This document shows, in pieces, positions 6,876 through 13,968 of a stretch of 54,650 nucleotides of DNA (the stretch's first letter is position 1; each line of letters starts with the position of its first letter). The position numbers were made by a program, and so were the translations under genes. The notes beneath the pieces were generated by a model. It saw only the letters and a program-made list of their open reading frames with translations. It did no database searches and was not told the DNA's origin. This DNA is from SIG455 sp045659025 (lineage in GTDB: Bacteria > Bacillota > Clostridia > UMGS1810). Location: the NCBI GenBank assembly GCA_045659025.1, contig JAZOWA010000051.1, forward strand, positions 1 to 54,650, read 5' to 3'.

Positions 6876-7412
6876 TTTTGTCATAATCTTTTTGGCGAGG
6901 GGTATGAGGTCCAATCGCACAATCCCTGCGATTATGGATATCAAAGTCAATGCCTCGCACACCACACCTGCTACTGAGGACACACAATAGTTGTATATGA
7001 GCCAGCTTAACGAGGTTATCAGTATGGTGGAGCGGACGAAGGTGGTGTTCTTGTTACCATAGGCGATGGTAGACAGCACCTTGGCACAGATGATGAGCAG
7101 GCTCCTTGGCCCCTGCCACGTCATAAGCCCGAATATAAGGAAAAGTGTGCCGAAAAACGATACGGTTTTCATGGTGTTCCTGTTGCCCTCAACCTGCCTT
7201 GAGAATATCTGGTTACGCACGCAACCCACAAGATTCATTGCCATACCCGTGTATGCACCAAGCAGAAAATACTGTATTGCAAACAGCGATTCATTGGCGG
7301 TTCTGAAAAACAGTATTGATTTGTGCTTTTTGCATTGGAAGGAGATGATACTTGCAAGAATCCCCAGCACGCCGAGGGTCTGTATTATAATTTCTTTGAT
7401 TGGTATATTCAT
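6873..7412 (-). CDS. YgjV family inner-membrane protein
   Basis: This 179-residue integral membrane protein has about five or six hydrophobic helices. The beginning (LGVLGILASIISFQCKKHKS), the FAIQYFLLGAYTGMAMN stretch and the VRNQIF loop fit the YgjV (Imp-YgjV) family, whose function is not established. I chose the Met at 7412, which opens MNIPIKEII behind AGGATG, over one ten codons upstream with no ribosome site. It is a single gene, convergent with the small gene at 6591 and divergent from the CarD gene. Confidence 0.75.
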   Translation of the reverse strand: MNIPIKEIIIQTLGVLGILASIISFQCKKHKSILFFRTANESLFAIQYFLLGAYTGMAMNLVGCVRNQIFSRQVEGNRNTMKTVSFFGTLFLIFGLMTWQGPRSLLIICAKVLSTIAYGNKNTTFVRSTILITSLSWLIYNYCVSSVAGVVCEALTLISIIAGIVRLDLIPLAKKIMTK

Positions 7413-7548
7413 ATAATCACATCCTGCGTATGATAAACACATAGGGGATTATATCACACGCAAATCGCAAAAGCAATAAACAGGGCACATTTTTTGGATT
7501 ATAAAGGTATAAAATATAATGACAGTAAATTGGCAGGGGAGGGTATTT

Positions 7549-8052
7549 ATGTATAAGATAGGTGATACCGTAGTTCATCCCGTATCGGGGGTGTGCTGTA
7601 TAGAAGATATTGAGGATAGGAGCTTTGCGGGCGGAGAGAGGCGGAAGTATTATGTATTGAAAACCATATACGACGCAGTTGCCACCACCATTCATATTCC
7701 TGTTGACGGGGACAGGGTGAAACTTCGCAGACTTTTAGATAGTTGTGACATTGTGGATATCATCCGCACTGTGTCAGTAAAGGAACCAATGTGGTTAGAT
7801 GACACCTCTGCCCGTAAGGAGTGTTTTCAGGGGATTCTCAAAGAGGGAGACCATGGCAGGATATTGCAAATGATATGCGAGATACACATCAAGCGGTTGG
7901 AGAGAGAAAAAGACGGTAAGAGGATATATGCCTCTGACAATAAAATACTCAAGGATGCGGAACGCCTCATACATCAGGAGTTTGCCCATATTTTAGATAT
8001 CCCCCCCGACTCCGTGTCGGATTTCATACTGTCAGAACTGAATATAGGATAA
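7549..8052 (+). CDS. CarD-like transcription regulator
   Basis: CarD/CdnL proteins bind the RNA polymerase beta subunit through an N-terminal Tudor-like domain and stabilise open promoter complexes. Here MYKIGDTVVHPVSGVCCIED opens the 167-residue protein exactly like that domain (about 1-60). A helical C-terminal half with KRLEREKDGKRIYASDNKIL follows, as in the family's DNA-contacting part. ATG 7549 follows GGGGAGGG. The upstream in-frame ATG at 7519 overlaps a TATAAT at 7515-7520 that may be this gene's -10 box, so it is unlikely to be used. Confidence 0.85.
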   Translation: MYKIGDTVVHPVSGVCCIEDIEDRSFAGGERRKYYVLKTIYDAVATTIHIPVDGDRVKLRRLLDSCDIVDIIRTVSVKEPMWLDDTSARKECFQGILKEGDHGRILQMICEIHIKRLEREKDGKRIYASDNKILKDAERLIHQEFAHILDIPPDSVSDFILSELNIG

Positions 8053-8088
8053 AATTTAATAATTATCCAAAAATATGGTCAAAATCAC

Positions 8089-8117
8089 TTGCATAAACGA
8101 TAAAAAGAGGTTATAAT
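8089..8117 (+). promoter_or_regulatory. promoter for yajC / SCIFF operon
   Basis: TTGCAT (8089-8094), a 17-bp spacer, then TATAAT (8112-8117), 31 bp before the yajC start codon. Confidence 0.7.
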
Positions 8118-8147
8118 TATATAGATGAAAAATTAGGAGGAAGTACA

Positions 8148-8492
8148 ATGAACTTGTTTGTAATGACTGCTTTTGCAGAGGGTGCGGCTCCCGCAGCTGC
8201 AGGTAATGTAGGTGTAGCAGGCTTTATGCCCATGCTTATGCCCATTTTGCTTTTGGTTTTGCTTTATGTTATGATGATCCGTCCCCAGCGCAAGAAGGAG
8301 AAGCTCACCAAAGAGATGCTCGCTGCTCTTGTTGTAGGTGACAAAGTGCTCACCATCGGCGGTATCCATGGTAAGATTGTATCTATCAAGGACGACACAG
8401 TTGTTATCGAGACAGGTTCTGCTACAGATAAATCAACTATGAAAATCAGCCGTTGGGCTATCCGTGAGGTTACCAAACCCGCTGAAGCATAA
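8148..8492 (+). CDS. yajC: preprotein translocase accessory subunit YajC
   Basis: YajC is a small membrane partner of SecDF and SecYEG. This 114-residue protein has an alanine- and glycine-rich N-terminus, one helix at about 28-43, then the family hallmark IRPQRKKEK and a VGDKVLTIGGIHGKI stretch forming the small beta domain. The start follows AGGAGGAAG. It heads an operon with the TIGR04086 protein and the SCIFF peptide genes, an arrangement common in Clostridia. Confidence 0.95.
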   Translation: MNLFVMTAFAEGAAPAAAGNVGVAGFMPMLMPILLLVLLYVMMIRPQRKKEKLTKEMLAALVVGDKVLTIGGIHGKIVSIKDDTVVIETGSATDKSTMKISRWAIREVTKPAEA

Positions 8493-8558
8493 AGGACGCA
8501 TAAATATTTCTTGAGCGAATATGTATAAGTAATGATACTTCTCGCTTGGAGGGAATAT

Positions 8559-8975
8559 ATGATGAAGCTAGATTTTACGTCCACCGCCACTTCCCGCAGA
8601 CGGATGCCGTCGGGGATGCGAGTGCTAGTAGGAAGTGTTGCCAAAGCGCTCATATTCACATTTGCGGTGTTTATAGTATTTGCGGTTTTGCTCACATACA
8701 CCCCTTTGCCCGATACCACTATTGAAGCGGTAGTTTTTGTCACCACGATATTTGCGGTCATACTGGCAGGGATTATGGTTGGTCGCAGAGCCACCTCAAG
8801 GGGATGGCTAAGCGGAGCGGTAAGCGGTCTTGCTTATGTGCTTGTATTATACATAATCGGTGCGGTGTTTGTGAATGACTTTGTTTTTGACAAGAACGTC
8901 TTTGCGCTTGCGGCCACAGGATTTTTGCCGGGTGCTTTTGGCGGAGTTGTTGGAATAAACTTAAAGAAGAATTAA
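8559..8975 (+). CDS. TIGR04086 family membrane protein
   Basis: This 138-residue protein has four hydrophobic helices (about 30-50, 57-77, 86-106 and 116-134) and a basic N-terminus. Family members are found next to yajC and the SCIFF genes in Clostridia and have no known function. The match rests on topology, the RRATSRGWLSGAVSGLAY middle and this gene order. ATG 8559 follows GGAGGG by six bases; the adjacent ATG 8562 is equally possible. A role in exporting or using the SCIFF product is only a guess from context. Confidence 0.75.
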   Translation: MMKLDFTSTATSRRRMPSGMRVLVGSVAKALIFTFAVFIVFAVLLTYTPLPDTTIEAVVFVTTIFAVILAGIMVGRRATSRGWLSGAVSGLAYVLVLYIIGAVFVNDFVFDKNVFALAATGFLPGAFGGVVGINLKKN

Positions 8976-8994
8976 TTTTGGGAGGTATTTTATT

Positions 8995-9141
8995 ATGAAA
9001 CACATTAAATCTTTGAACGATGCAGTATTGAAGTCAAGCGCTTCCAAGGGTGGTTGCGGTGAGTGCCAGACATCTTGCCAGTCCGCTTGCAAAACATCTT
9101 GCACAGTAGCAAACCAGAAGTGCGAGAACGAGAAGAGATAA
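8995..9141 (+). CDS. scfA: SCIFF ranthipeptide precursor (six cysteines in forty-five)
   Basis: This is a ribosomally made, modified peptide precursor of 48 residues. The leader begins MKHIKSLNDAVLKSSASKGG. The core carries six cysteines at 21, 24, 28, 32, 36 and 43, which define the SCIFF family. Known relatives receive thioether bridges from each Cys to a downstream residue, installed by the radical SAM enzyme encoded next. The start follows GGGAGG. The product is thought to act in signalling or housekeeping; its function in this organism is unknown. A hairpin separates it from the maturase gene. Confidence 0.95.
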   Translation: MKHIKSLNDAVLKSSASKGGCGECQTSCQSACKTSCTVANQKCENEKR

Positions 9142-9167
9142 TCTCGTTTTCCAAAAAGCGTTTGTTC

Positions 9168-9197
9168 TCAGGCGGTCTGTGACCGCCTGATTTAGTT
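9168..9197 (+). terminator. attenuating hairpin between scfA and scfB
   Basis: A perfect 10-bp stem, TCAGGCGGTC / GACCGCCTGA, with a TGT loop, followed by the weak T-tract TTTAGTTT. It probably stops part of the transcripts so that precursor exceeds maturase. Confidence 0.6.
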
Positions 9198-9213
9198 TGA
9201 GAGGAATTTTGAT

Positions 9214-10566
9214 ATGATACATAAATTCAGCAGAAACGGCACTAACATTGTTGCCGATATATACAGCGGAATGGTGCACGTGGTAAGTGATGTGGTGTAT
9301 GATTTATTGGATTACATCACCGAGGACAACCAGTCCCTTACCGATGAGATTGTAGATGCACTCAAGGGCAAACACTCCGAATCAGATATCCGTGAGGCGT
9401 ATGAGGAGATTTCCTTCCTTATTGAGAAGAAAGCCCTCTTTACCGAGGATACCTATGCCCCCATTATTGCTAAGTGGAATAAGCAGTCTGTGGTAAAGGC
9501 TCTTTGCCTGCATATCACCCACGATTGCAATATGCGTTGTAAGTATTGCTTTGCAGGCACAGGTGAGTATGGCGGTAAACGTTCTTTTATGAGCATCGAG
9601 GTGGGTAAGAAAGCCATTGACTTTGTTATCGACAAATCTGCCGATAGAAAGAACATCGAGATAGACTTCTTCGGTGGCGAACCCCTTATGAACTTTGACG
9701 TTGTGAAAGATATTGTAGAGTATGCCAAGGGCAGAGCAGAGGAGACGGGCAAGATTTTCCGTTTCACAATCACCACCAACGGTCTGCTTTTGAATGATGA
9801 GATTGAAGCATACATAAATGAGAATATGGGCAACGTAGTCCTCAGTATAGATGGCAGAAAGGACGTTCACGATTTTATGCGTCCCAAAGTAGGCGGACAG
9901 AGCACCTACGAGGATATCTTGCCTAAATACAAGAAGATTGCCGATAGCCGTAATCAGGATAATTACTATGTCCGTGGCACATTCACATCCAATAACCTTG
10001 ACTTTGCTAAGGACGTACTTCACCTTGCAGATGAAGGCTTCGAGCAGATTTCCGTTGAGCCCGTTGTACTTCCCGACGGTCATGAGTTTGCTCTTAAAGA
10101 GGAGCATCTCCCCAAGCTCTACGAGCAGTACGAGATTCTTGCTGATGAGTATCTTAAACGCAGAGGCGAGGGGAAAGGCTTTAACTTCTTCCACTTTATG
10201 ATGGACTTCACACAGGGGCCCTGCATATACAAGCGTCTCAGCGGATGCGGTGCAGGTCATGAGTATGTGGCGGTTACTCCCGATGGGGATATCTATCCCT
10301 GCCACCAGTTTGTTGGTAACGAACCCTTTAAGATGGGTAATGTGTTTGACGGCACCATGGACGAGGACATTCGCAATAAGTTTATGAAGTCCCACGTATA
10401 TAGCAAGGAGAAATGTGCAGATTGCTGGGCAAAATTCTATTGCAGTGGCGGTTGCAGTGCCAACGCCCATAACTTCAACGGCGATATTAACAAACCCTAC
10501 GAACTCGCCTGCGAGCTTGAGAAGAAGAGGGTAGAGTGCGCAATGTACATTGCAGCAAACAAATAA
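9214..10566 (+). CDS. scfB: SCIFF peptide maturase, radical SAM/SPASM
   Basis: This enzyme uses S-adenosylmethionine radicals to make cysteine thioether cross-links in the SCIFF peptide. The 450-residue protein has an N-terminal peptide-recognition region (1-90). The radical SAM motif CNMRCKYC is at about 105-112, the glycine-rich DFFGGEPLMN follows, and a SPASM domain with auxiliary cluster cysteines is at the C-terminus (CGAGHEYVAV, PCHQF, CADCWAKFYCSGGC). Length and motif order match the family. It starts behind GAGAGGAA, 72 bp after the precursor gene. Confidence 0.95.
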   Translation: MIHKFSRNGTNIVADIYSGMVHVVSDVVYDLLDYITEDNQSLTDEIVDALKGKHSESDIREAYEEISFLIEKKALFTEDTYAPIIAKWNKQSVVKALCLHITHDCNMRCKYCFAGTGEYGGKRSFMSIEVGKKAIDFVIDKSADRKNIEIDFFGGEPLMNFDVVKDIVEYAKGRAEETGKIFRFTITTNGLLLNDEIEAYINENMGNVVLSIDGRKDVHDFMRPKVGGQSTYEDILPKYKKIADSRNQDNYYVRGTFTSNNLDFAKDVLHLADEGFEQISVEPVVLPDGHEFALKEEHLPKLYEQYEILADEYLKRRGEGKGFNFFHFMMDFTQGPCIYKRLSGCGAGHEYVAVTPDGDIYPCHQFVGNEPFKMGNVFDGTMDEDIRNKFMKSHVYSKEKCADCWAKFYCSGGCSANAHNFNGDINKPYELACELEKKRVECAMYIAANK

Positions 10567-10573
10567 TATTTGC

Positions 10574-10602
10574 TTGACATACCGCAATAAGTATGATATT
10601 AT
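10574..10602 (+). promoter_or_regulatory. promoter of the lysine riboswitch operon
   Basis: TTGACA (10574-10579), a 17-bp spacer, then TATTAT (10597-10602). Transcription would start about 10 bp before the aptamer. Confidence 0.65.
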
Positions 10603-10618
10603 AATAAAAAATATATAA

Positions 10619-10781
10619 GATAGAGGTCGCATTTTATAATGAGTACCCCGGTGTGTAAGCCATCGCAGGGCGTTGATCGGGCGAAAGGTATAGGTGCCGA
10701 AGGCGGTTGAGGCGAAAGGCCGTCCTGACAAAAGGGAATAAGATCTGTTTTGTTGTCGTATTAATTTTACGGAGTGCTATC
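10619..10781 (+). promoter_or_regulatory. lysine riboswitch (L box) aptamer
   Basis: The outer helix P1 pairs GATAG (10619-10623) with CTATC (10777-10781). Conserved L-box pieces are in order: AGAGGTCGC near the start, GAGTA, GGGCGAAAGG, GTGCCGAAGG, CAAAAGGGAATAAG and ACGGAGTGCTAT at the end. A terminator follows at 10810 and dapA lies just beyond it, the expected target. High lysine should favour termination. Confidence 0.9.
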
Positions 10782-10809
10782 AATATACAAATTGTTTTTG
10801 TATTATTTT

Positions 10810-10841
10810 GAGGTTTCCGTATTGGGAACCTCTTTTATTTT
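10810..10841 (+). terminator. riboswitch-controlled terminator before dapA
   Basis: GAGGTTTCC pairs with GGGAACCTC (one G-U) across GTATT, followed by TTTTATTTT. It sits between the L-box aptamer and the dapA ribosome site, as expected for transcriptional attenuation. Confidence 0.85.
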
Positions 10842-10857
10842 GGAAAGGATGTATATC

Positions 10858-11745
10858 ATGAAGAAGAACTCGATTTTTGAAGGTGTAGCCACAGCGCTTA
10901 TCACTCCCTTGGATGAAAACGGAGTAAATTATGAAAAATTGGGTAAACTTATTGACTGGCAGATAGAAGAAGGCATCAACGCCCTCGTTATCTGCGGAAC
11001 CACAGGTGAATCCTCCACTCTCACAGATGAGGAGCACAGAGCAGTTATCAAATATGCGGTGGATAGAGTTGCCAAGAGAGTGCCTGTAATTGCAGGTACA
11101 GGCAGTAATGACACCCCCTATGCCATAGATCTCACCAGATTCTCCTGCGAGGCAGGAGCTGACGCTGTGCTTGTTGTAACTCCTTATTACAATAAGACCA
11201 CTCAGGAGGGTTTGGTGCAGATGTATAATGCAATTGCGGATGCAAGTACAGTACCCGTTATTCTCTATAACGTACCCTCACGTACAGGTGTCAATATTGA
11301 GCCCGAGACTTACCTTCGTCTTGCAGAGCATCCGATGATTTGTGCTATCAAAGAGGCAAACGGCAATATTTCCGCCCTTGCAAAGACAGCATCTCTCGTA
11401 GGTGATAAGCTTGACATCTATTCAGGTAACGATGATGAGATAGTACCCGCAATGTCTTTGGGCGGTAAGGGTGTAATATCTGTTCTTTCTAACCTCCTTC
11501 CCCGCAAGACAGTTGAGATCTGCAAGAGCTTTGCCGAGGGTGATGTGACAAGAGCGAGAGAGATTCAGCTTGAACTTCTTCCCCTTATCAATGCACTTTT
11601 CAGTGAGGTTAACCCTATCCCCGTAAAATCCGCTATGGCTCATATGGGCTTTTGCGATAACTATTTAAGACTCCCCCTCGTTAAGATGAGTGAGGGCAAG
11701 GAGAAAGTACTCCTCTCTCTTATGAAAGAGCAGGGACTCATTTAA
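10858..11745 (+). CDS. dapA: 4-hydroxy-tetrahydrodipicolinate synthase
   Basis: DapA condenses pyruvate with aspartate semialdehyde, the first step towards diaminopimelate, lysine and, in spore formers, dipicolinate. The 295 residues match the family: GVATALITP at the start, CGTTGESSTL, VVTPYYNK with its Tyr, YNVPSRTG, and the Schiff-base lysine in CAIKEANG. ATG 10858 follows GGAAAGGA; a longer in-frame start at 10774 would lie inside the riboswitch. It is controlled by the upstream lysine riboswitch and transcribed with lysA. Confidence 0.97.
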   Translation: MKKNSIFEGVATALITPLDENGVNYEKLGKLIDWQIEEGINALVICGTTGESSTLTDEEHRAVIKYAVDRVAKRVPVIAGTGSNDTPYAIDLTRFSCEAGADAVLVVTPYYNKTTQEGLVQMYNAIADASTVPVILYNVPSRTGVNIEPETYLRLAEHPMICAIKEANGNISALAKTASLVGDKLDIYSGNDDEIVPAMSLGGKGVISVLSNLLPRKTVEICKSFAEGDVTRAREIQLELLPLINALFSEVNPIPVKSAMAHMGFCDNYLRLPLVKMSEGKEKVLLSLMKEQGLI

Positions 11746-11756
11746 GGAGCTAATCA

Positions 11757-13055
11757 ATGAATTTTATAGCAGATAACCTCTCTGTTAACAGCAGAGGACA
11801 CCTCACCTTCGCAGGGGTTGATACGGTAGAGCTTGCCCAAAGGCATTCTACCCCCCTTTACCTTATGGATGAGGATAAAATAAGAAGTAAGTGCCGTGAA
11901 TACAAAAAAGCACTCACCGCAAATTTCGATAATGCCCACATTCTCTACGCCTCCAAGGCATGTGCCTTCAAGCGTATATACGAGATTATGGCAGAGGAGA
12001 ATATGCTGGTTGACGTGGTGTCAGGAGGCGAACTTTTTACGGCTCTCAAGGCGGGTTTTCCTGCTGGTGACATCTTCTTCCACGGTAATAACAAAACCTC
12101 CGACGAGATTGAATTTGCCATCAAATCAGGAGTAGGTTGTTTTATAGTAGATAATCTTTATGAACTCGAAAATATAGACCGTATCGCAGGTGAGAAGGGG
12201 ATAGTGCAAAGCATACTTCTCCGTATCACCCCCGGCATTGATCCCCACACCTATGAGGCGGTATCCACAGGTAAAGTGGATTGCAAATTCGGTTCCGCCA
12301 TTGAGACTGGTCAGGGCTTGGAGATTGTGGAGAAAGCACTTTCATATTCCAATATCGCCCTTAAAGGATATCATTGCCATATCGGATCTCAGGTGTTTGA
12401 AGCCACTCCCTTTATTGATTGCGCAAAGGTGATGATTGATTTCACCGCCTCGGTAAAGGATAAGATTGGCTACACCCCCGATGTGTTGAATCTGGGTGGT
12501 GGATTCGGTATAAGATACTTGGAATCCGACCCCGAACTTGATATATTCGGTTGTATATCGGATATTGCCTCTGTGGTAAAGGCAGAGTGCAATGCAAAGG
12601 GTATGGATGTACCCGGGATTTTAATGGAGCCGGGAAGAAGCATCGTGGGTGATTGCGGTATTACCCTTTACACTGTGGGCAGTATCAAGGAAATCACGGG
12701 TTATAAGAAATATGTTGCCATAGACGGCGGTATGTCGGATAATCCCCGTTATGCCCTTTACGGCTCGCCCTATACTGCAGTAGTTGCAAACAGAGCGGAT
12801 AAAGAGGCAGACTACCTCTGCACCATAGCAGGCAAATGCTGTGAAAGCGGAGTCCTTATTCAGGAAGATACTCATATACAGACACCCGAGTCAGGTGACA
12901 TCCTTGCGGTACTCTCCACCGGTGCTTATAACTACAGTATGGCATCAAACTATAATAAAATCCCCCGACCCCCGATTGTTATGATATCAGGTGGTAAGGA
13001 TTACGTGGCAGTTAAGAGGGAGACCTACGAAGACCTTATAGCAAACGAAATATAA
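11757..13055 (+). CDS. lysA: diaminopimelate decarboxylase
   Basis: LysA is a PLP enzyme that converts meso-diaminopimelate to lysine. The 432-residue protein shows the alanine-racemase-like barrel, with the PLP lysine in LYASKACAF (about 62-70), GYHCHIGSQ, LNLGGGFGI and EPGRSIVG. The C-terminal domain has DGGMSDNPR, GKCCESGVLI with a substrate Cys, and GAYNYSMAS. It starts 11 bp after dapA behind AAGGAG. Both genes being under a lysine riboswitch makes this the lysine branch. Confidence 0.97.
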   Translation: MNFIADNLSVNSRGHLTFAGVDTVELAQRHSTPLYLMDEDKIRSKCREYKKALTANFDNAHILYASKACAFKRIYEIMAEENMLVDVVSGGELFTALKAGFPAGDIFFHGNNKTSDEIEFAIKSGVGCFIVDNLYELENIDRIAGEKGIVQSILLRITPGIDPHTYEAVSTGKVDCKFGSAIETGQGLEIVEKALSYSNIALKGYHCHIGSQVFEATPFIDCAKVMIDFTASVKDKIGYTPDVLNLGGGFGIRYLESDPELDIFGCISDIASVVKAECNAKGMDVPGILMEPGRSIVGDCGITLYTVGSIKEITGYKKYVAIDGGMSDNPRYALYGSPYTAVVANRADKEADYLCTIAGKCCESGVLIQEDTHIQTPESGDILAVLSTGAYNYSMASNYNKIPRPPIVMISGGKDYVAVKRETYEDLIANEI

Positions 13056-13058
13056 AAA

Positions 13059-13092
13059 AAGCCTTGTTGCTCAGCAACAAGGCTTTTTGTTT
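13059..13092. terminator. bidirectional terminator, lysA / YitT
   Basis: A perfect 10-bp stem, GCCTTGTTGC / GCAACAAGGC, with a TCA loop and A- and T-runs on both sides. It serves the converging lysA and YitT genes. Confidence 0.85.
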
Positions 13093-13095
13093 TCA

Positions 13096-13968
13096 TCACA
13101 TATTGGATTTGAATATGTCTGCCACTTCGGTAATGGTTATGTATGCACCATCGTCAATTTCGTGCACCAACTCTCTCATTTTTGAGATCTGGAAGCGGTC
13201 AAGTATGAAGTATATCATGGTCTTGTCCTCGTTGGAAAAGCCGCCCTTAACGTGGATTTTGGTGGTACCACACTCAAATGAAGTCATAAGCGTATTGCAG
13301 ATTTCGTCACCCTTTGAGGTGATTATCATAGCCGCTTTTGAACGGTCAATACCTTCTACGATAAAGTCGATGGTTTTAAGACCTGCCCCGTAAGTAACAA
13401 TGGAGTAAAGAGGCAGTATCCAGCTCCCTGCGACAAATCCGCAGATAACATAGAGGATTACGTTGTATACCATCACGAAGGTGCCTACCGTCACACCTAT
13501 TCGCTTTGCAAATATTACAGACATAACCTCCACGCCGTCAATCGCACCGCCAAAGCGGATGGTGATACCGCTTCCCACACCGGAGATAATACCGCCGAAA
13601 AGTGCGCATAGCAACAGGTCAGTACCTGCAAGGGGAGATGCAAGGGATACGTCTATGGGTAACACGTCGGTTATAAGCCATGCGCCGAGGGCGTATATTG
13701 CCACGGTGTATATGGAATAGAAAGTGAAAAGCCCTCCCTGCTTCTTGTATCCGAAAATGAAAAGGGGAGTGTTTAAGATAAGCAGGAACATTGATAACGT
13801 CAACCACTCGGGAGTGATCTGCGATATCAGCATGGCAGTTCCCGAGATACCGCTGTCGTATAATTTGACGGGAGTAAGGAATACCGTTATGCCAAAAGCA
13901 TTTATAAGACCTGCTATGGTGAGCATAAAGATGTTTTTGGCTTCAATCTTTTTGATTGTTTCCTTCAT
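13096..13968 (-). CDS. YitT family membrane protein (DUF161-DUF2179)
   Basis: This 290-residue protein has five or so hydrophobic helices in residues 10-190. The cytoplasmic C-terminal domain (about 200-287) has the DUF2179 pattern: RSKAAMIITSKGDEI, the CGTTKIHVKGG region and KTMIYFILDR. YitT proteins are widespread in Firmicutes and have no settled function. The start ATG overlaps the TGA of the preceding secreted protein (ATGA), so the two are probably translationally coupled. Last gene of a three-gene minus-strand operon. Confidence 0.85.
   Translation of the reverse strand: MKETIKKIEAKNIFMLTIAGLINAFGITVFLTPVKLYDSGISGTAMLISQITPEWLTLSMFLLILNTPLFIFGYKKQGGLFTFYSIYTVAIYALGAWLITDVLPIDVSLASPLAGTDLLLCALFGGIISGVGSGITIRFGGAIDGVEVMSVIFAKRIGVTVGTFVMVYNVILYVICGFVAGSWILPLYSIVTYGAGLKTIDFIVEGIDRSKAAMIITSKGDEICNTLMTSFECGTTKIHVKGGFSNEDKTMIYFILDRFQISKMRELVHEIDDGAYITITEVADIFKSNM

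Noticed and set aside
9382..10731. 449-codon open frame on the minus strand opposite scfB
   Set aside because: It is antisense to a full radical SAM maturase with all motifs, has no ribosome site, and its translation resembles no protein. It is a by-product of codon bias.
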